From: Bryobacterales bacterium
GTDB taxonomy: Bacteria > Acidobacteriota > Terriglobia > Bryobacterales > UBA6623
DNA length: 64,000 nt
Assembly: GCA_022826925.1 (NCBI GenBank)
Contig: JAJDTX010000159.1
Coordinates: 1-64,000 of the forward strand
Reading direction: 5' to 3'
Of this stretch, positions 26,630-35,111 are shown one piece after another. Position 1 is the first letter of the stretch. Each line of letters starts with the position of its first letter. A model generated the notes under the pieces. The model did not search any database. It saw only the letters and a program-made list of their open reading frames with translations, and was not told the DNA's origin. A program made the position numbers and the translations under genes.

Positions 26630-27397
26630 ATGTTGCTCGCGATAGACGTCGGAAACACGAACCTCACAATCGGGCTCTTCGACGACGAGCGGATGGCGGC
26701 CGATTGGCGGCTCAAAACCGACCTCGAGCAGACCGCCGACGGCTGGGGCGCACTGTTCCAAACGCTGGTCTCGCTAGCGAACCTCAAGCTCGACAACATC
26801 GACGGATTCGTCTTCTCGTCCGTCGTGCCCCAACTTGACGCGTCCATCGCTGGCGTGGCCAGCCGCTACCTAAAGCTGACACCTCTGCAGGTGACGGCCA
26901 GCACCCGCACCGGCTTGGGGATTCGGGTCGACACGCCAGACGAGGTCGGCGCGGACCGGATCGTGAACTCGGTCGCGGCGTCCGAGCGCTACGGCTGTCC
27001 CTGCATAGCGGTCGACTTCGGCACCGCGATTACGTTCGACGCGATCTCGGAACAGCGCGAGTACTTGGGCGGAATCATCTGCCCGGGAATCCAAGTGTCC
27101 TCCCAAGCCTTGGTCCGGCGCACCGCGCGGCTTCCGCAAATCGACCTGCGGCGGCCCGACAAGGTGATCGGCAGCAGCACGGTTGGCAGCCTGCAGTCGG
27201 GGTTCTACTACGGGATGCTCGGAATGGTGGACGGCATCTTGGAAAAGATGCTCCAGACTCTCGGGACGGACGCGACGGTGGTCGCGACCGGTGGGCAGTC
27301 CGAGAGCCTTGCGCGCGACTCGCGTTTCATTCAAGAGGTGGATCCAGGACTGACTCTCGAAGGCTTGCGCCTGATCTGGAACCTGAATCGGTCTTGA
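26630..27397 (+). CDS. coaX: Type III pantothenate kinase
   Basis: First enzyme of coenzyme A synthesis, phosphorylating pantothenate; type III forms need a monovalent cation and are not inhibited by CoA. The 255-residue protein opens with the ASKHA phosphate-1 motif LLAIDVGNTNLTIG, has the pantothenate-binding GADRIVNS and the phosphate-2 region VDFGTAITFD. ATG at 26630 fits the family N-terminus; an in-frame extension into birA does not. Gap to birA is four bases and to pncB nine, so all three cofactor genes likely share one transcript. Confidence 0.96.
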   Translation: MLLAIDVGNTNLTIGLFDDERMAADWRLKTDLEQTADGWGALFQTLVSLANLKLDNIDGFVFSSVVPQLDASIAGVASRYLKLTPLQVTASTRTGLGIRVDTPDEVGADRIVNSVAASERYGCPCIAVDFGTAITFDAISEQREYLGGIICPGIQVSSQALVRRTARLPQIDLRRPDKVIGSSTVGSLQSGFYYGMLGMVDGILEKMLQTLGTDATVVATGGQSESLARDSRFIQEVDPGLTLEGLRLIWNLNRS

Positions 27398-27406
27398 GGC
27401 GATCGC

Positions 27407-28849
27407 ATGCATGCGCCCGTTGGCCGATCCCTGGCCCTGCTGACCGACCTGTACCAGCTCACCATGGCCGCCGGGTATCGGCGCGAGGGTCTCGCAGATC
27501 GCGAGGCGGTTTTCTGCCAGTACTTCCGCAAGGCGCCATTCGGGGGCGCGTTCGCGATCGCGGCCGGGCTCGCGACCGCGTTGGAGTGGCTGGCCGAGCT
27601 GCGCTTCCGCGAGGATGACCTGGCGTATCTAGCGAGTCTTGAGGGCGCTGGGGGCGCGCCCCTGTTCGATGCGGCGTTCTTGGACTATCTCGGTCGACTG
27701 GAGTTCTCCTGCGACGTGGATGCCGTCGCCGAGGGCTCGGTCGTTTTTGGCCACGAGCCGCTGCTGCGGGTTCGGGGCCCGCTGCTGCAGTGCCAGATCG
27801 TCGAGACGGCCTTGCTCAACATCGTCAACTTCCAAACGCTGGTGGCGACCAAGGCCGCCCGCGTGTGCCTGGCGACGGGGGACGATCCCGTGCTGGAATT
27901 CGGGCTGCGCCGGGCGCAGGGAGTAGACGGGGGACTCAGCGCCAGCCGGGCCGCCTATATCGGAGGCTGCGCGGCCACCTCGAACGTGCTGGCCGGCAAG
28001 CTGCATGGCATCCCTGTGCGCGGAACGCACGGCCACAGTTGGGTGCTGGCGTTCGGCGACGAGCGCGAAGCCTTCGAGGCGTTCGCCCGGGCGATGCCCC
28101 ACAACTGCGTCCTGCTGGTCGATACGTTCGACACCCCAGAAGGCGTGAGGAACGCGGTCGAGGTCGGCGTCAGCATGCGCGAGAACGGGGCGCGGCTCGC
28201 GGGAATCCGGCTCGACTCGGGAGATCTGGCGGATCTCTCCGTCAAGGCGCGAGCGGAGCTCGACGAGGCAGGGCTGCAAGACACGGCGATCGTAGCTTCG
28301 AACGACCTCGACGAAAACTCTATCGCCGCTCTCAAGCAGCGCGGTGCCAAGGTCGGAATCTGGGGAGTCGGCACCAGCATCGCGAGCTCGGGCGGACAGT
28401 CGGCGCTTGGTGGCGTCTACAAGCTCACGCTGCTGCGCGATGCCTCCGGCAGGTGGCAGGCGCGGGCGAAGCGCTCTGAAGACCCGAGCAAGGCTACGCT
28501 GCCGGGAATGCTGCAGGTGCGGCGCTACACTTCCGGCGACAGACTCCGAGGCGACCTAATCTACGACGAATCCAATCCGCCGCAGGCTTCGTGGAGCGGC
28601 GTGCCGCTAGCGAGCGGCGATGCTGAGAGCAGGCACACATTCGAGGGCACACACCGAGATCTGCTGCGAACCGTCGTTGCCGGCGGACAGATCGTGGCAA
28701 GCGCCGAAGCGCTCGACGCGGCGCGGCAGCGCTGCCGCTCTGAGTTGGCCATGCTGCCGGACGAGCTAGCTCGCGGGCGATCAGGCGTTGACGCTCCGGT
28801 TTGGCTCGAAGAGGGCGTGAGCCGGCGCCAGCTAGCCCTGCTGGCCTGA
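27407..28849 (+). CDS. pncB: Nicotinate phosphoribosyltransferase
   Basis: Converts nicotinate and PRPP to nicotinate mononucleotide in NAD salvage, with ATP hydrolysis. The 480-residue protein shows [14 protein letters not shown] at the N-terminus, [23 protein letters not shown] (with the His that is phosphorylated in this family), and the [13 protein letters not shown] and GVGTSIASS phosphate-binding segments. Start ATG at 27407 follows coaX by nine bases. The gene ends 34 bases from the convergent trpB. Length and motifs are normal for the family. Confidence 0.95.
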   Translation: MHAPVGRSLALLTDLYQLTMAAGYRREGLADREAVFCQYFRKAPFGGAFAIAAGLATALEWLAELRFREDDLAYLASLEGAGGAPLFDAAFLDYLGRLEFSCDVDAVAEGSVVFGHEPLLRVRGPLLQCQIVETALLNIVNFQTLVATKAARVCLATGDDPVLEFGLRRAQGVDGGLSASRAAYIGGCAATSNVLAGKLHGIPVRGTHGHSWVLAFGDEREAFEAFARAMPHNCVLLVDTFDTPEGVRNAVEVGVSMRENGARLAGIRLDSGDLADLSVKARAELDEAGLQDTAIVASNDLDENSIAALKQRGAKVGIWGVGTSIASSGGQSALGGVYKLTLLRDASGRWQARAKRSEDPSKATLPGMLQVRRYTSGDRLRGDLIYDESNPPQASWSGVPLASGDAESRHTFEGTHRDLLRTVVAGGQIVASAEALDAARQRCRSELAMLPDELARGRSGVDAPVWLEEGVSRRQLALLA

Positions 28850-28854
28850 CCGCG

Positions 28855-28866
28855 AGGCGAACGCCT
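28855..28866. terminator. Short hairpin between convergent pncB and trpB
   Basis: AGGCG-AA-CGCCT forms a five-pair stem in the 34-base gap between two convergent genes. It has a very short loop and no U-tract on either strand, so it is a weak candidate for a bidirectional terminator. Confidence 0.25.
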
Positions 28867-28883
28867 GACAGCGCGTCACTCAG

Positions 28884-30089
28884 CTAGCCCAGCTCGGGCA
28901 TGTTTTCGCGCAGGATGCCGATGTCCTTGTCGCCCCGGCCGGAAAGATTGACGATGAACGCCCGGCCCTTGGCCGCTGGCGCTCGCTTGATCGCCTCGGC
29001 TACCGCGTGGGCTGATTCCAGAGCCGGGATGATGCCTTCCAGATGGGATAGCGTCTTGACGGCTTCAAGCGCATCCGAGTCGGAACAAGAGGTGTAGTGC
29101 ACCCTTCCCGCATCGTTCAGCCAGGCGTGCTCCGGCCCTACCGAGGCGTAGTCCAGCCCGGCCGAAACGGAATGGGTCAGCGCAATCTGGCCGTCGTCGT
29201 CTTGCAGGATGTAGCTCTTGGTTCCCTGCAGCACGCCGGGTACGCCGCCGGCGAAGCGCGCCGCGTGCTCGCCCAAGGCCTCGCCGCGCCCGCCTGCCTC
29301 GACTCCGACCATCTCCACCCAGCCATCGCCCAAGAACGGGTGAAACAGTCCGATCGCGTTGCTGCCGCCTCCGACACAAGCGATCAGAAGATCGGGGCCG
29401 TCCTTGTCAGAGATCTGTCGAAACTGCTCCCGCGCCTCCCTGCCGATCACCCTCTGGAAGTCGCGCACGATCATCGGGTAGGGGTGGGGCCCGAGCGCCG
29501 AACCGAGCATGTAGTGAGTTGTCTCGAAATTCGCCGCCCAGTCGCGCATCGCCTCTGAGATCGCGTCCTTGAGCGTGCAGCTGCCGGTATCCACGCCGAT
29601 CACTTCCGCCCCCAGCAGGCGCATGCGGAAGACGTTCAGCGCTTGCCGGCGCATGTCCTCCGAGCCCATGTAGACCACGCAATCCAGTCCGAACAGGGCG
29701 CATACCGTGGCCGTGGCAACGCCGTGCTGGCCGGCTCCGGTCTCGGCGATAATGCGGCGCTTGCCCATGCGCCGAGCCAGCAGCGCTTGCCCGAGGCAGT
29801 TGTTGATCTTGTGCGCGCCCGTGTGCAACAGGTCCTCGCGCTTGAGGTAGATCTCGGCACCGCCGAGCTGGGCGCTGAGCCGCCGGGCATGAAACAGCGG
29901 CGTGGGGCGGCCTGCATACTGGGAGTTCAGATCGGCCAGCTCGGCGATGAAACCCTCGTCGTCCCTGACTTCGAGATAAGTGGATTCCAAGCTGTCGAGC
30001 GGCGCGACCAGGATCTCGGGAGCGTAGCGGCCCCCGAAATCGCCGAAATGGCCGAGGCGGTCCGGTCCGGGCGCGAGCACGTGGGACAT
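28884..30089 (-). CDS. trpB: Tryptophan synthase beta chain
   Basis: PLP enzyme joining indole and serine to tryptophan. The 401-residue protein has the N-terminal [12 protein letters not shown], the cofactor lysine in [28 protein letters not shown] and the phosphate-binding [10 protein letters not shown]. This is the TrpA-dependent TrpB1 type by length and motifs. trpA is not adjacent and trpF lies 24 kb away, so the trp genes are dispersed here. A perfect 7-bp inverted repeat stands 19 bases before the ATG and might control expression. Confidence 0.96.
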   Translation of the reverse strand: MSHVLAPGPDRLGHFGDFGGRYAPEILVAPLDSLESTYLEVRDDEGFIAELADLNSQYAGRPTPLFHARRLSAQLGGAEIYLKREDLLHTGAHKINNCLGQALLARRMGKRRIIAETGAGQHGVATATVCALFGLDCVVYMGSEDMRRQALNVFRMRLLGAEVIGVDTGSCTLKDAISEAMRDWAANFETTHYMLGSALGPHPYPMIVRDFQRVIGREAREQFRQISDKDGPDLLIACVGGGSNAIGLFHPFLGDGWVEMVGVEAGGRGEALGEHAARFAGGVPGVLQGTKSYILQDDDGQIALTHSVSAGLDYASVGPEHAWLNDAGRVHYTSCSDSDALEAVKTLSHLEGIIPALESAHAVAEAIKRAPAAKGRAFIVNLSGRGDKDIGILRENMPELG

Positions 30090-30107
30090 GCCTTCACGAT
30101 ATCGCGT

Positions 30108-30132
30108 GTTCGGCGTGAGGACGCTGCCGAAC
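30108..30132 (-). promoter_or_regulatory. Inverted repeat upstream of trpB
   Basis: GTTCGGC (30108-30114) and GCCGAAC (30126-30132) form a perfect seven-pair inverted repeat with an 11-base loop, ending 19 bases before the trpB start. It could be an operator or an mRNA hairpin in the leader. No leader peptide rich in Trp codons is visible. Confidence 0.3.
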
Positions 30133-30318
30133 CTGGAGCGCGGCTGTTCGACCTAGCCGACGCTTGCCTCTGATCGTGGTCCCGGAGCCCGAGTAGGACC
30201 TCCGGGGACTCGCCCGAGCACACTGCTTGCGCCTTGTATAGCGAGACAGCATCTCGTCGGGATGCTTATGAGAGTGCCGCTGGGAGACGACTTAGCGCCC
30301 GTCAGTCTAAGCTGCCGA

Positions 30319-31488
30319 TCAGCGGGCGGGATTCTCGTACCAAACCACCCCGAGCAGATCTTTCTCCTCGGTCGTGAGAATGTCCAAGTCACCATCGCCG
30401 TCGAGGTCGAGGAGCTCGGCGCGATCAAACTTGGTGCCTTCCGGACCGCCCACGTCCGTCACTGCCCAGCGCGAAGCGGTGGGGTCGCCCGAGTGCCGCA
30501 ACAAGCCGACGCCAGACAACTCATCGTCGGCACTTGCGCAGGTGAAGACCAGATCCATCGCCCCGTCCATGTCCATATCGCCGACAGCCACCGATTTGCC
30601 AGCGCCAAACCCTTCGGGCATCTCGATGTCGTGCGTCCGCCACCTGTTGCCGCGCTTCGACATGCCGCGAAAGAAGCGAATCGGACCGTCCCTGATTGGC
30701 ATGACGACATCGGTCAGGCCATCGCCGTCTAGGTCCGCCACATCGAGGAACATTGCTTGCTCGCCGCCCTCGGGTCCGATCCGGTTCTCCGGCCACGCGG
30801 CGCTGCCGGGCATGTTCTGAAACCACAGCGCCCCGCTGCGCGGGCCCTTGCGGTCGCTGGCTACGATATCGAGAGCCCCATCGCCGTTCATGTCGTGGGC
30901 AACGAGCGACATCACCCAGCCAGCGCCGTACCAGCGGCTCCACGAGGCCCTGCCGCCGGGCGTGGACGGAAAGCGCCACGAGCCGATCGCCGCGAAATCG
31001 TTCTTCGAGCCGGCGACGAGATCCATTGAACCGTCGCCATCCACGTCGATCACCTCGGCGTACATCCACTGGTTCTTGCCCGCCGATCTGACCACCGGGC
31101 GGGTCTCCCAGCTGGCGGAGTCTAGATAGGATTCACCCGTCGATTGGTGGACGTAGATGGTCTTTTCCTCGCCCTCGGTCGAACTGATGACTTCGAACTT
31201 GCCATCGCCGTCAATATCGGCGAACACTGCGTCCTCGGGGCTTGCCACCCTGCCAACGACCACTGCTGGCCATTCCGACTTGACCTTCTCCACGCCCGGG
31301 TGAAAGTAGGCCTTGACAACACCAGACTTCTCCCACGGAGTGGCGATATCGGGCAAGCCATCACCGTTGACGTCGGCTAAGCGCACGCCATCCGCATTGT
31401 TTCCCGAGTCGTCAATGACGTGTCGCGCCCAAGGGCCGCCGGCCACTTGGGAAGCGCACAAGAGCAGAAGAGCTGCTAGGCGGGTCAT
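30319..31488 (-). CDS. Secreted FG-GAP/VCBS repeat protein (copy 1)
   Basis: A 389-residue exported protein made of FG-GAP/VCBS-like beta-propeller blades. After a signal peptide (MTRLAALLLLCASQVAGG) come repeated calcium-loop motifs of the form DxNGDGxxD or DxDGDGxxD (DVNGDGLPDI, DIDGDGKFEV, DVDGDGSMDL, DMNGDGALDI, DLDGDGLTDV, DMDMDGAMDL, DLDGDGDLDI), about seven blades. It likely folds as a calcium-binding seven-blade propeller used in binding or recognition; no catalytic motif is seen. ATG at 31488 is supported by its equivalent in the second copy, which has exactly the same length. TACAAT eight bases upstream suggests a short or absent leader. Confidence 0.8.
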   Translation of the reverse strand: MTRLAALLLLCASQVAGGPWARHVIDDSGNNADGVRLADVNGDGLPDIATPWEKSGVVKAYFHPGVEKVKSEWPAVVVGRVASPEDAVFADIDGDGKFEVISSTEGEEKTIYVHQSTGESYLDSASWETRPVVRSAGKNQWMYAEVIDVDGDGSMDLVAGSKNDFAAIGSWRFPSTPGGRASWSRWYGAGWVMSLVAHDMNGDGALDIVASDRKGPRSGALWFQNMPGSAAWPENRIGPEGGEQAMFLDVADLDGDGLTDVVMPIRDGPIRFFRGMSKRGNRWRTHDIEMPEGFGAGKSVAVGDMDMDGAMDLVFTCASADDELSGVGLLRHSGDPTASRWAVTDVGGPEGTKFDRAELLDLDGDGDLDILTTEEKDLLGVVWYENPAR

Positions 31489-31632
31489 GCACAGAGATTG
31501 TAGTTGACACCGGGGAAGTTGAAGGTCGCTTTGCCAGCCAAGCGATCTTGATGCTGGCCCGATCATCGGTTCCCGGCATGACATCTTGTCCGCGGTAACT
31601 GCGTTGATTGCGAGGCGGTGGTCCACGTGCTG

Positions 31633-31767
31633 CTACCTCAGACCGCCGTCGGTGCCGGCTGTCAGGTCGCTCGGCAGGCGTCCGGTCGGTGAGGCGATCG
31701 GCGCGACAGCTGCAGCGCTCATCAGGGGCAAGCCGCGCTGCCAGACAAGCACCACTACCCGTATCCG
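31633..31767 (-). pseudogene. Possible PemK/MazF-type toxin relic
   Basis: Directly after the RHH gene, in the same reading frame past its stop, is an open stretch whose middle (RIRVVVLVWQ, then SAAAVAPIAS) resembles the core strands of PemK/MazF toxins (RPVLVVQ ... VVAPITS). The expected N-terminal strand is absent, no good start codon exists and the frame ends early at 31633. A decayed toxin partner is plausible; chance resemblance cannot be excluded. Confidence 0.25.
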
Positions 31768-31824
31768 CCGATCAAGCCGGGTGAATCTGAACCCCCGGAT
31801 GGCAGGGCACGCTGGCGCGGGCCC

Positions 31825-32058
31825 CTAGTCTTGAGGCCATACGCTTTCTCGGTCCCATCCTCGGAACTCTGACGCCACAGAGCCCGTATCTCCGTAGCCT
31901 CTAGCGTACGAGCGATCAATCCCCGCCCTCTCCTGCCGTCGCAGGTAGTCGGTCACCGCGTCGCTCAGGACTGCGGACCGCCCGCGCTGCTTGACAGATG
32001 GATGATCATCCAGCTGCTCAAGCAAGGCCTCGTCAAATGTCACTTGGACCGCCTTCAT
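31825..32058 (-). CDS. Ribbon-helix-helix antitoxin-like protein
   Basis: A 77-residue protein with an N-terminal beta strand and two helices of the ribbon-helix-helix fold (VQVTFDEALLEQLDD, then RSAVLSDAVTDYLRRQ). Its acidic C-terminal tail (YARGYGDTGSVASEF, ending near WPQD) is typical of antitoxins of MazF/PemK-like toxins. It would bind DNA as a dimer and neutralise a toxin with its tail. No intact toxin follows; only a possible relic lies downstream. It stands between two tandem FG-GAP genes on the same strand, which looks like an insertion into a duplicated region. It may now be an orphan regulator. Confidence 0.7.
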   Translation of the reverse strand: MKAVQVTFDEALLEQLDDHPSVKQRGRSAVLSDAVTDYLRRQERAGIDRSYARGYGDTGSVASEFRGWDRESVWPQD

Positions 32059-32303
32059 ACGCCGTCTACCTTCGATCTATACGCAACTGTGGACGCCGAA
32101 GATCAGGGAACTGCGATGGGCACAGCTCAAAGCCATGCGTGCTCTCAGTCAAGCCGGCGGTACCGCTACAACCGACAGCGTCTTGAAAGAGATCAAAGAT
32201 GATCCGAGGCTATGTCGCGAAGAACCCTTGATTCCGATACCGAAGCAAGCAACTAGGACACGCTTCTCGTGCGTTCGTGCCAGAAATCGGCTGCAGGTGC
32301 CCG

Positions 32304-33473
32304 TCATCGGGCAGGATTCTCGTACCAAACCACTCCCAGCAGATCGACCTCCTCGCACGTGAGGACGTCCAAGTCACCGTCGCCATCGAGATCCACGAGT
32401 TCGATGCGGTCAAACTTGGTGCCGTCCGGTCCGCCCACATCCGTCACCTCCCACTGCGAAGCGGTGGGGTCGCCCGAGTGCCGCAACAGGCCGACCCCAG
32501 ACAGCTCGTCTGTGGCGTGTTCGCAGCTGAAGACCAAGTCCATGGTTCCGTCCATATCCATGTCGCCGACGGCCACGGCCTTGCCCGTACCAAATCCGTC
32601 GGGGATCTGGATGGAGTGTGCCCGCCACCTGTTGCCCCGGTCCGACATGCCGCGGAAGAACTGGATCGGGCCGTCCTTGACAGCCATCACGATGTCAGTC
32701 AAGCCGTCTCCGTCTAGGTCGGCCACATCGAGGAACATGGCCTCGTGCTCGGCCTCTGGACCGATCCTGTACTCGGGCCAAGCAGCGCTGCCGGGCATGT
32801 TCTGAAACCACAGGGCCCCGCTCCGCGGGCCCTTGCGATCACTCGCCACGATATCGGGCGCTCCATCGCCGTTCATGTCGTGGGCAACGAGCGACATCAC
32901 CCAGCCAGCACCGTACCAGCGGCTCCACGAGGCCCTGCCGCCTGGGGTAGACGGGAACCGCCACGAGCCGATCATCGCAAAGTCGTTCTTCGAACCGGCG
33001 ACGATATCCACCGAACCGTTGCCGTCCACGTCGATCGGCTCGGCGTACATCCACTGGTTCTTGCCCGCCGATCTGACCACGGGGCGCGTCTCCCAGCTGG
33101 CAGCGTCCAAGAAGGCGCCACTCTTCGACTGGTGGACGTAAATGGTCTTCTCCTCGCCTTCGGTCGAGCTGATGACCTCGAACTTGCCATCGCCGTCGAT
33201 ATCGACGAATACCGCGTCTTCGGGGCTCTCGACCCTGCCAACGATCACTGACGGCCATTCGGAGGCAGCCTTCTCCGCGCCAGGGTTGAGATAGGCCTTG
33301 ACAGCGCCGGACTGCTCCCAAGCGGTGGCAATGTCGACCAAGCCATCGCCGTTGACATCGGCCAAGCGCACGCCATCGGCGCCCTCTTCCGAGGCGTCAA
33401 TGACATGTCGCTCCCAAGGACTGGCGACGAGCAGGGGCACAGACAAGAACAGAAGGACTAGCAAGCGGGTCAT
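32304..33473 (-). CDS. Secreted FG-GAP/VCBS repeat protein (copy 2)
   Basis: Paralogue of the copy 1 gene with the same 389-residue length. The signal peptide (MTRLLVLLFLSVPLLVAS) differs from copy 1 more than the mature protein does. The same series of about seven calcium-loop blades follows (DVNGDGLVDI through DLDGDGDLDV). The middle third, including the GRASWSRWYGAGWVMSLVAH stretch, is almost unchanged between copies, while some surface loops differ (EGGEQ against EAEHE). ATG at 33473 is chosen to match copy 1; ATG at 33479 is two codons earlier. TAAAAT lies eight bases before the ATG, at the same spacing as the -10-like box of copy 1. Confidence 0.8.
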   Translation of the reverse strand: MTRLLVLLFLSVPLLVASPWERHVIDASEEGADGVRLADVNGDGLVDIATAWEQSGAVKAYLNPGAEKAASEWPSVIVGRVESPEDAVFVDIDGDGKFEVISSTEGEEKTIYVHQSKSGAFLDAASWETRPVVRSAGKNQWMYAEPIDVDGNGSVDIVAGSKNDFAMIGSWRFPSTPGGRASWSRWYGAGWVMSLVAHDMNGDGAPDIVASDRKGPRSGALWFQNMPGSAAWPEYRIGPEAEHEAMFLDVADLDGDGLTDIVMAVKDGPIQFFRGMSDRGNRWRAHSIQIPDGFGTGKAVAVGDMDMDGTMDLVFSCEHATDELSGVGLLRHSGDPTASQWEVTDVGGPDGTKFDRIELVDLDGDGDLDVLTCEEVDLLGVVWYENPAR

Positions 33474-33661
33474 GAGCATAGATTTTAGTTGAGATTGCAT
33501 CGGGCGTGACAGCGCACTCGCTCGCGGCACGCCGAAGATCGGCTGGGTCGCCGACAACGGCGCTAGGGGAGAAGTCAGGCGATCCGTGGCGACGGCCAAC
33601 GCCTCCGGGGGGTCGGAGCGCTCGTTAAAATGAAACCAAGGGTCGCAGTGGCGTCACGACC

Positions 33662-34183
33662 ATGGTGCGCAAGATCGTCAAATACGGCAACCCGGTACTT
33701 GAGGAAGTGTGCGAGCCAGTGGCCGAAGAGGAGTTCGGCAGCGAGGATCTCCAGTCCCTTGTGACCGATATGTTCGAGACAATGTACCAGGCGCGCGGCG
33801 TGGGCCTGGCGGCGCCCCAGGTGGGCATCCTCAAGCGCCTGACCGTGATCGACTGCTCGGGCGGAGAAGGAGAAGCCCAGCCCCACATCTTGATCAACCC
33901 CGAAATCGTCTCCCAAGAAGGCACGCAGGTAGGGTCCGAGGGCTGCCTGTCCATACCAGGCTTTACGGCCAACGTGAGCCGTCCGATGACCGTGCGGACG
34001 CGCTACCGCACGGTCGATGGCGAGTGGCGCGAGCTGGAGGGCGAAGAGTTGCTGGCCAGAGTGATCTGCCACGAAAACGATCACCTCAACGGCGTGCTAT
34101 TCCTGCGCCACCTGAGCAAGCTCAAGCGCGGCATGATCAAGAAGAAGATCCGGACGCTGCGCAAGCAGGGCGAGTGGGACTAG
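33662..34183 (+). CDS. def: Peptide deformylase
   Basis: Removes the formyl group from nascent N-terminal methionine. The 173-residue protein has all three family motifs: GVGLAAPQVG (about 45-54), EGCLSIPG with the metal-ligand Cys, and HENDHLNG carrying the two His ligands and catalytic Glu. fmt follows with a single intervening base, so deformylase and formylase are co-expressed as in many bacteria. ATG at 33662 matches the family N-terminus. Confidence 0.97.
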   Translation: MVRKIVKYGNPVLEEVCEPVAEEEFGSEDLQSLVTDMFETMYQARGVGLAAPQVGILKRLTVIDCSGGEGEAQPHILINPEIVSQEGTQVGSEGCLSIPGFTANVSRPMTVRTRYRTVDGEWRELEGEELLARVICHENDHLNGVLFLRHLSKLKRGMIKKKIRTLRKQGEWD

Positions 34184-34184
34184 G

Positions 34185-35111
34185 TTGCGAGCCGTCTTCA
34201 TTGGCACGCCCGAATTTGCAGTGCCTTCGCTGGAACTGCTGGCAGAGCGCCACGACGTGCTCGAAGTGGTGACCCAGCCGGATCGCCCGGCGGGCCGCGG
34301 CCGCCGACTTACGCCTCCGCCTGTCAAGCGAAAGGCCGAGGAGCTGTCCCTGCCCGTCTTTCAGCCCGAGAGGATTCGCGACGACCACGCGTTCGATCGT
34401 CTTGTCGACCACGCACCGGACGTGATCGCCGTGGTCGGCTACGGCCAGATGATCCCGAAGCGGATTCGCGAGCTTTCGCCCCACGGATGCGTGAACGTAC
34501 ACTCGTCGCTGCTGCCGAAGTACCGCGGGGCGGCCCCGGTCAATTGGGCGCTTGTAAACGGCGAAACCCACACCGGCGTGACCACCATGCGGATCTCGCG
34601 ACAAATGGATGCCGGGGACATCCTGCTCACCTGCACGGCCGAGATCATGCCTGGGGAGCGCGCATCGGAACTGAATCGGCGCCTGGCTCCCCAAGGGGCC
34701 AACCTGTTGATGCAGACCCTGCGCGGATTGCAAGCCGGCACGCTGCGTCCGATACCGCAAGACCACGACGCTGCGACCTTCGCGCCGCTGATCCGCAGGG
34801 AAGACGGCCTTGTAGACTGGTCATTGTCCGCAACGGCAATCCATAACAGGCTGCGCGGCTTCGATCCTTGGCCGGGCATCTATAGCTTCTTCAGAGGCAA
34901 GCGCATACGGATCCACGAAGCGCGGGTCGAAGGCGAGGCCGGTCTGGCTCCCGGCAGCATCGTGGTGGGCCAAGGGCAACTTAGCGTCGGCTGCGGTGCG
35001 GGCAGGCTTGTGCTGGAGGAAGTCCAATTGGAGGGTCGCAACCGCATGGCAGCACTGGATTTCGCGCACGGCTACCGCGCCGAATCTGGCGAGGTGTTGG
35101 CGAATGGCTGA
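34185..35111 (+). CDS. fmt: Methionyl-tRNA formyltransferase
   Basis: Formylates initiator Met-tRNA using 10-formyl-tetrahydrofolate. The 308-residue protein begins RAVFIGTPEFAVPSLE and has the catalytic SSLLPKYRGAAPVNWA segment, followed by the smaller C-terminal tRNA-binding barrel. Start is a TTG at 34185, one base after the def stop; no better start exists and the protein aligns from its first residue. Its last eight bases overlap the argJ start. Folate for the reaction depends on pathways that include folC (8863). Confidence 0.95.
   Translation: MRAVFIGTPEFAVPSLELLAERHDVLEVVTQPDRPAGRGRRLTPPPVKRKAEELSLPVFQPERIRDDHAFDRLVDHAPDVIAVVGYGQMIPKRIRELSPHGCVNVHSSLLPKYRGAAPVNWALVNGETHTGVTTMRISRQMDAGDILLTCTAEIMPGERASELNRRLAPQGANLLMQTLRGLQAGTLRPIPQDHDAATFAPLIRREDGLVDWSLSATAIHNRLRGFDPWPGIYSFFRGKRIRIHEARVEGEAGLAPGSIVVGQGQLSVGCGAGRLVLEEVQLEGRNRMAALDFAHGYRAESGEVLANG

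Larger units (their letters stand above)
30319..33473 (-). repeat. Tandem duplication of the FG-GAP gene
   Basis: Two 1170-base genes (30319-31488 and 32304-33473) lie in the same direction and are very similar along their whole length in DNA as well as protein, about four fifths identical by eye. Similarity extends about 20 bases upstream of each ATG. The 815 bases between them hold an RHH antitoxin-like gene and are not duplicated. Confidence 0.8.
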
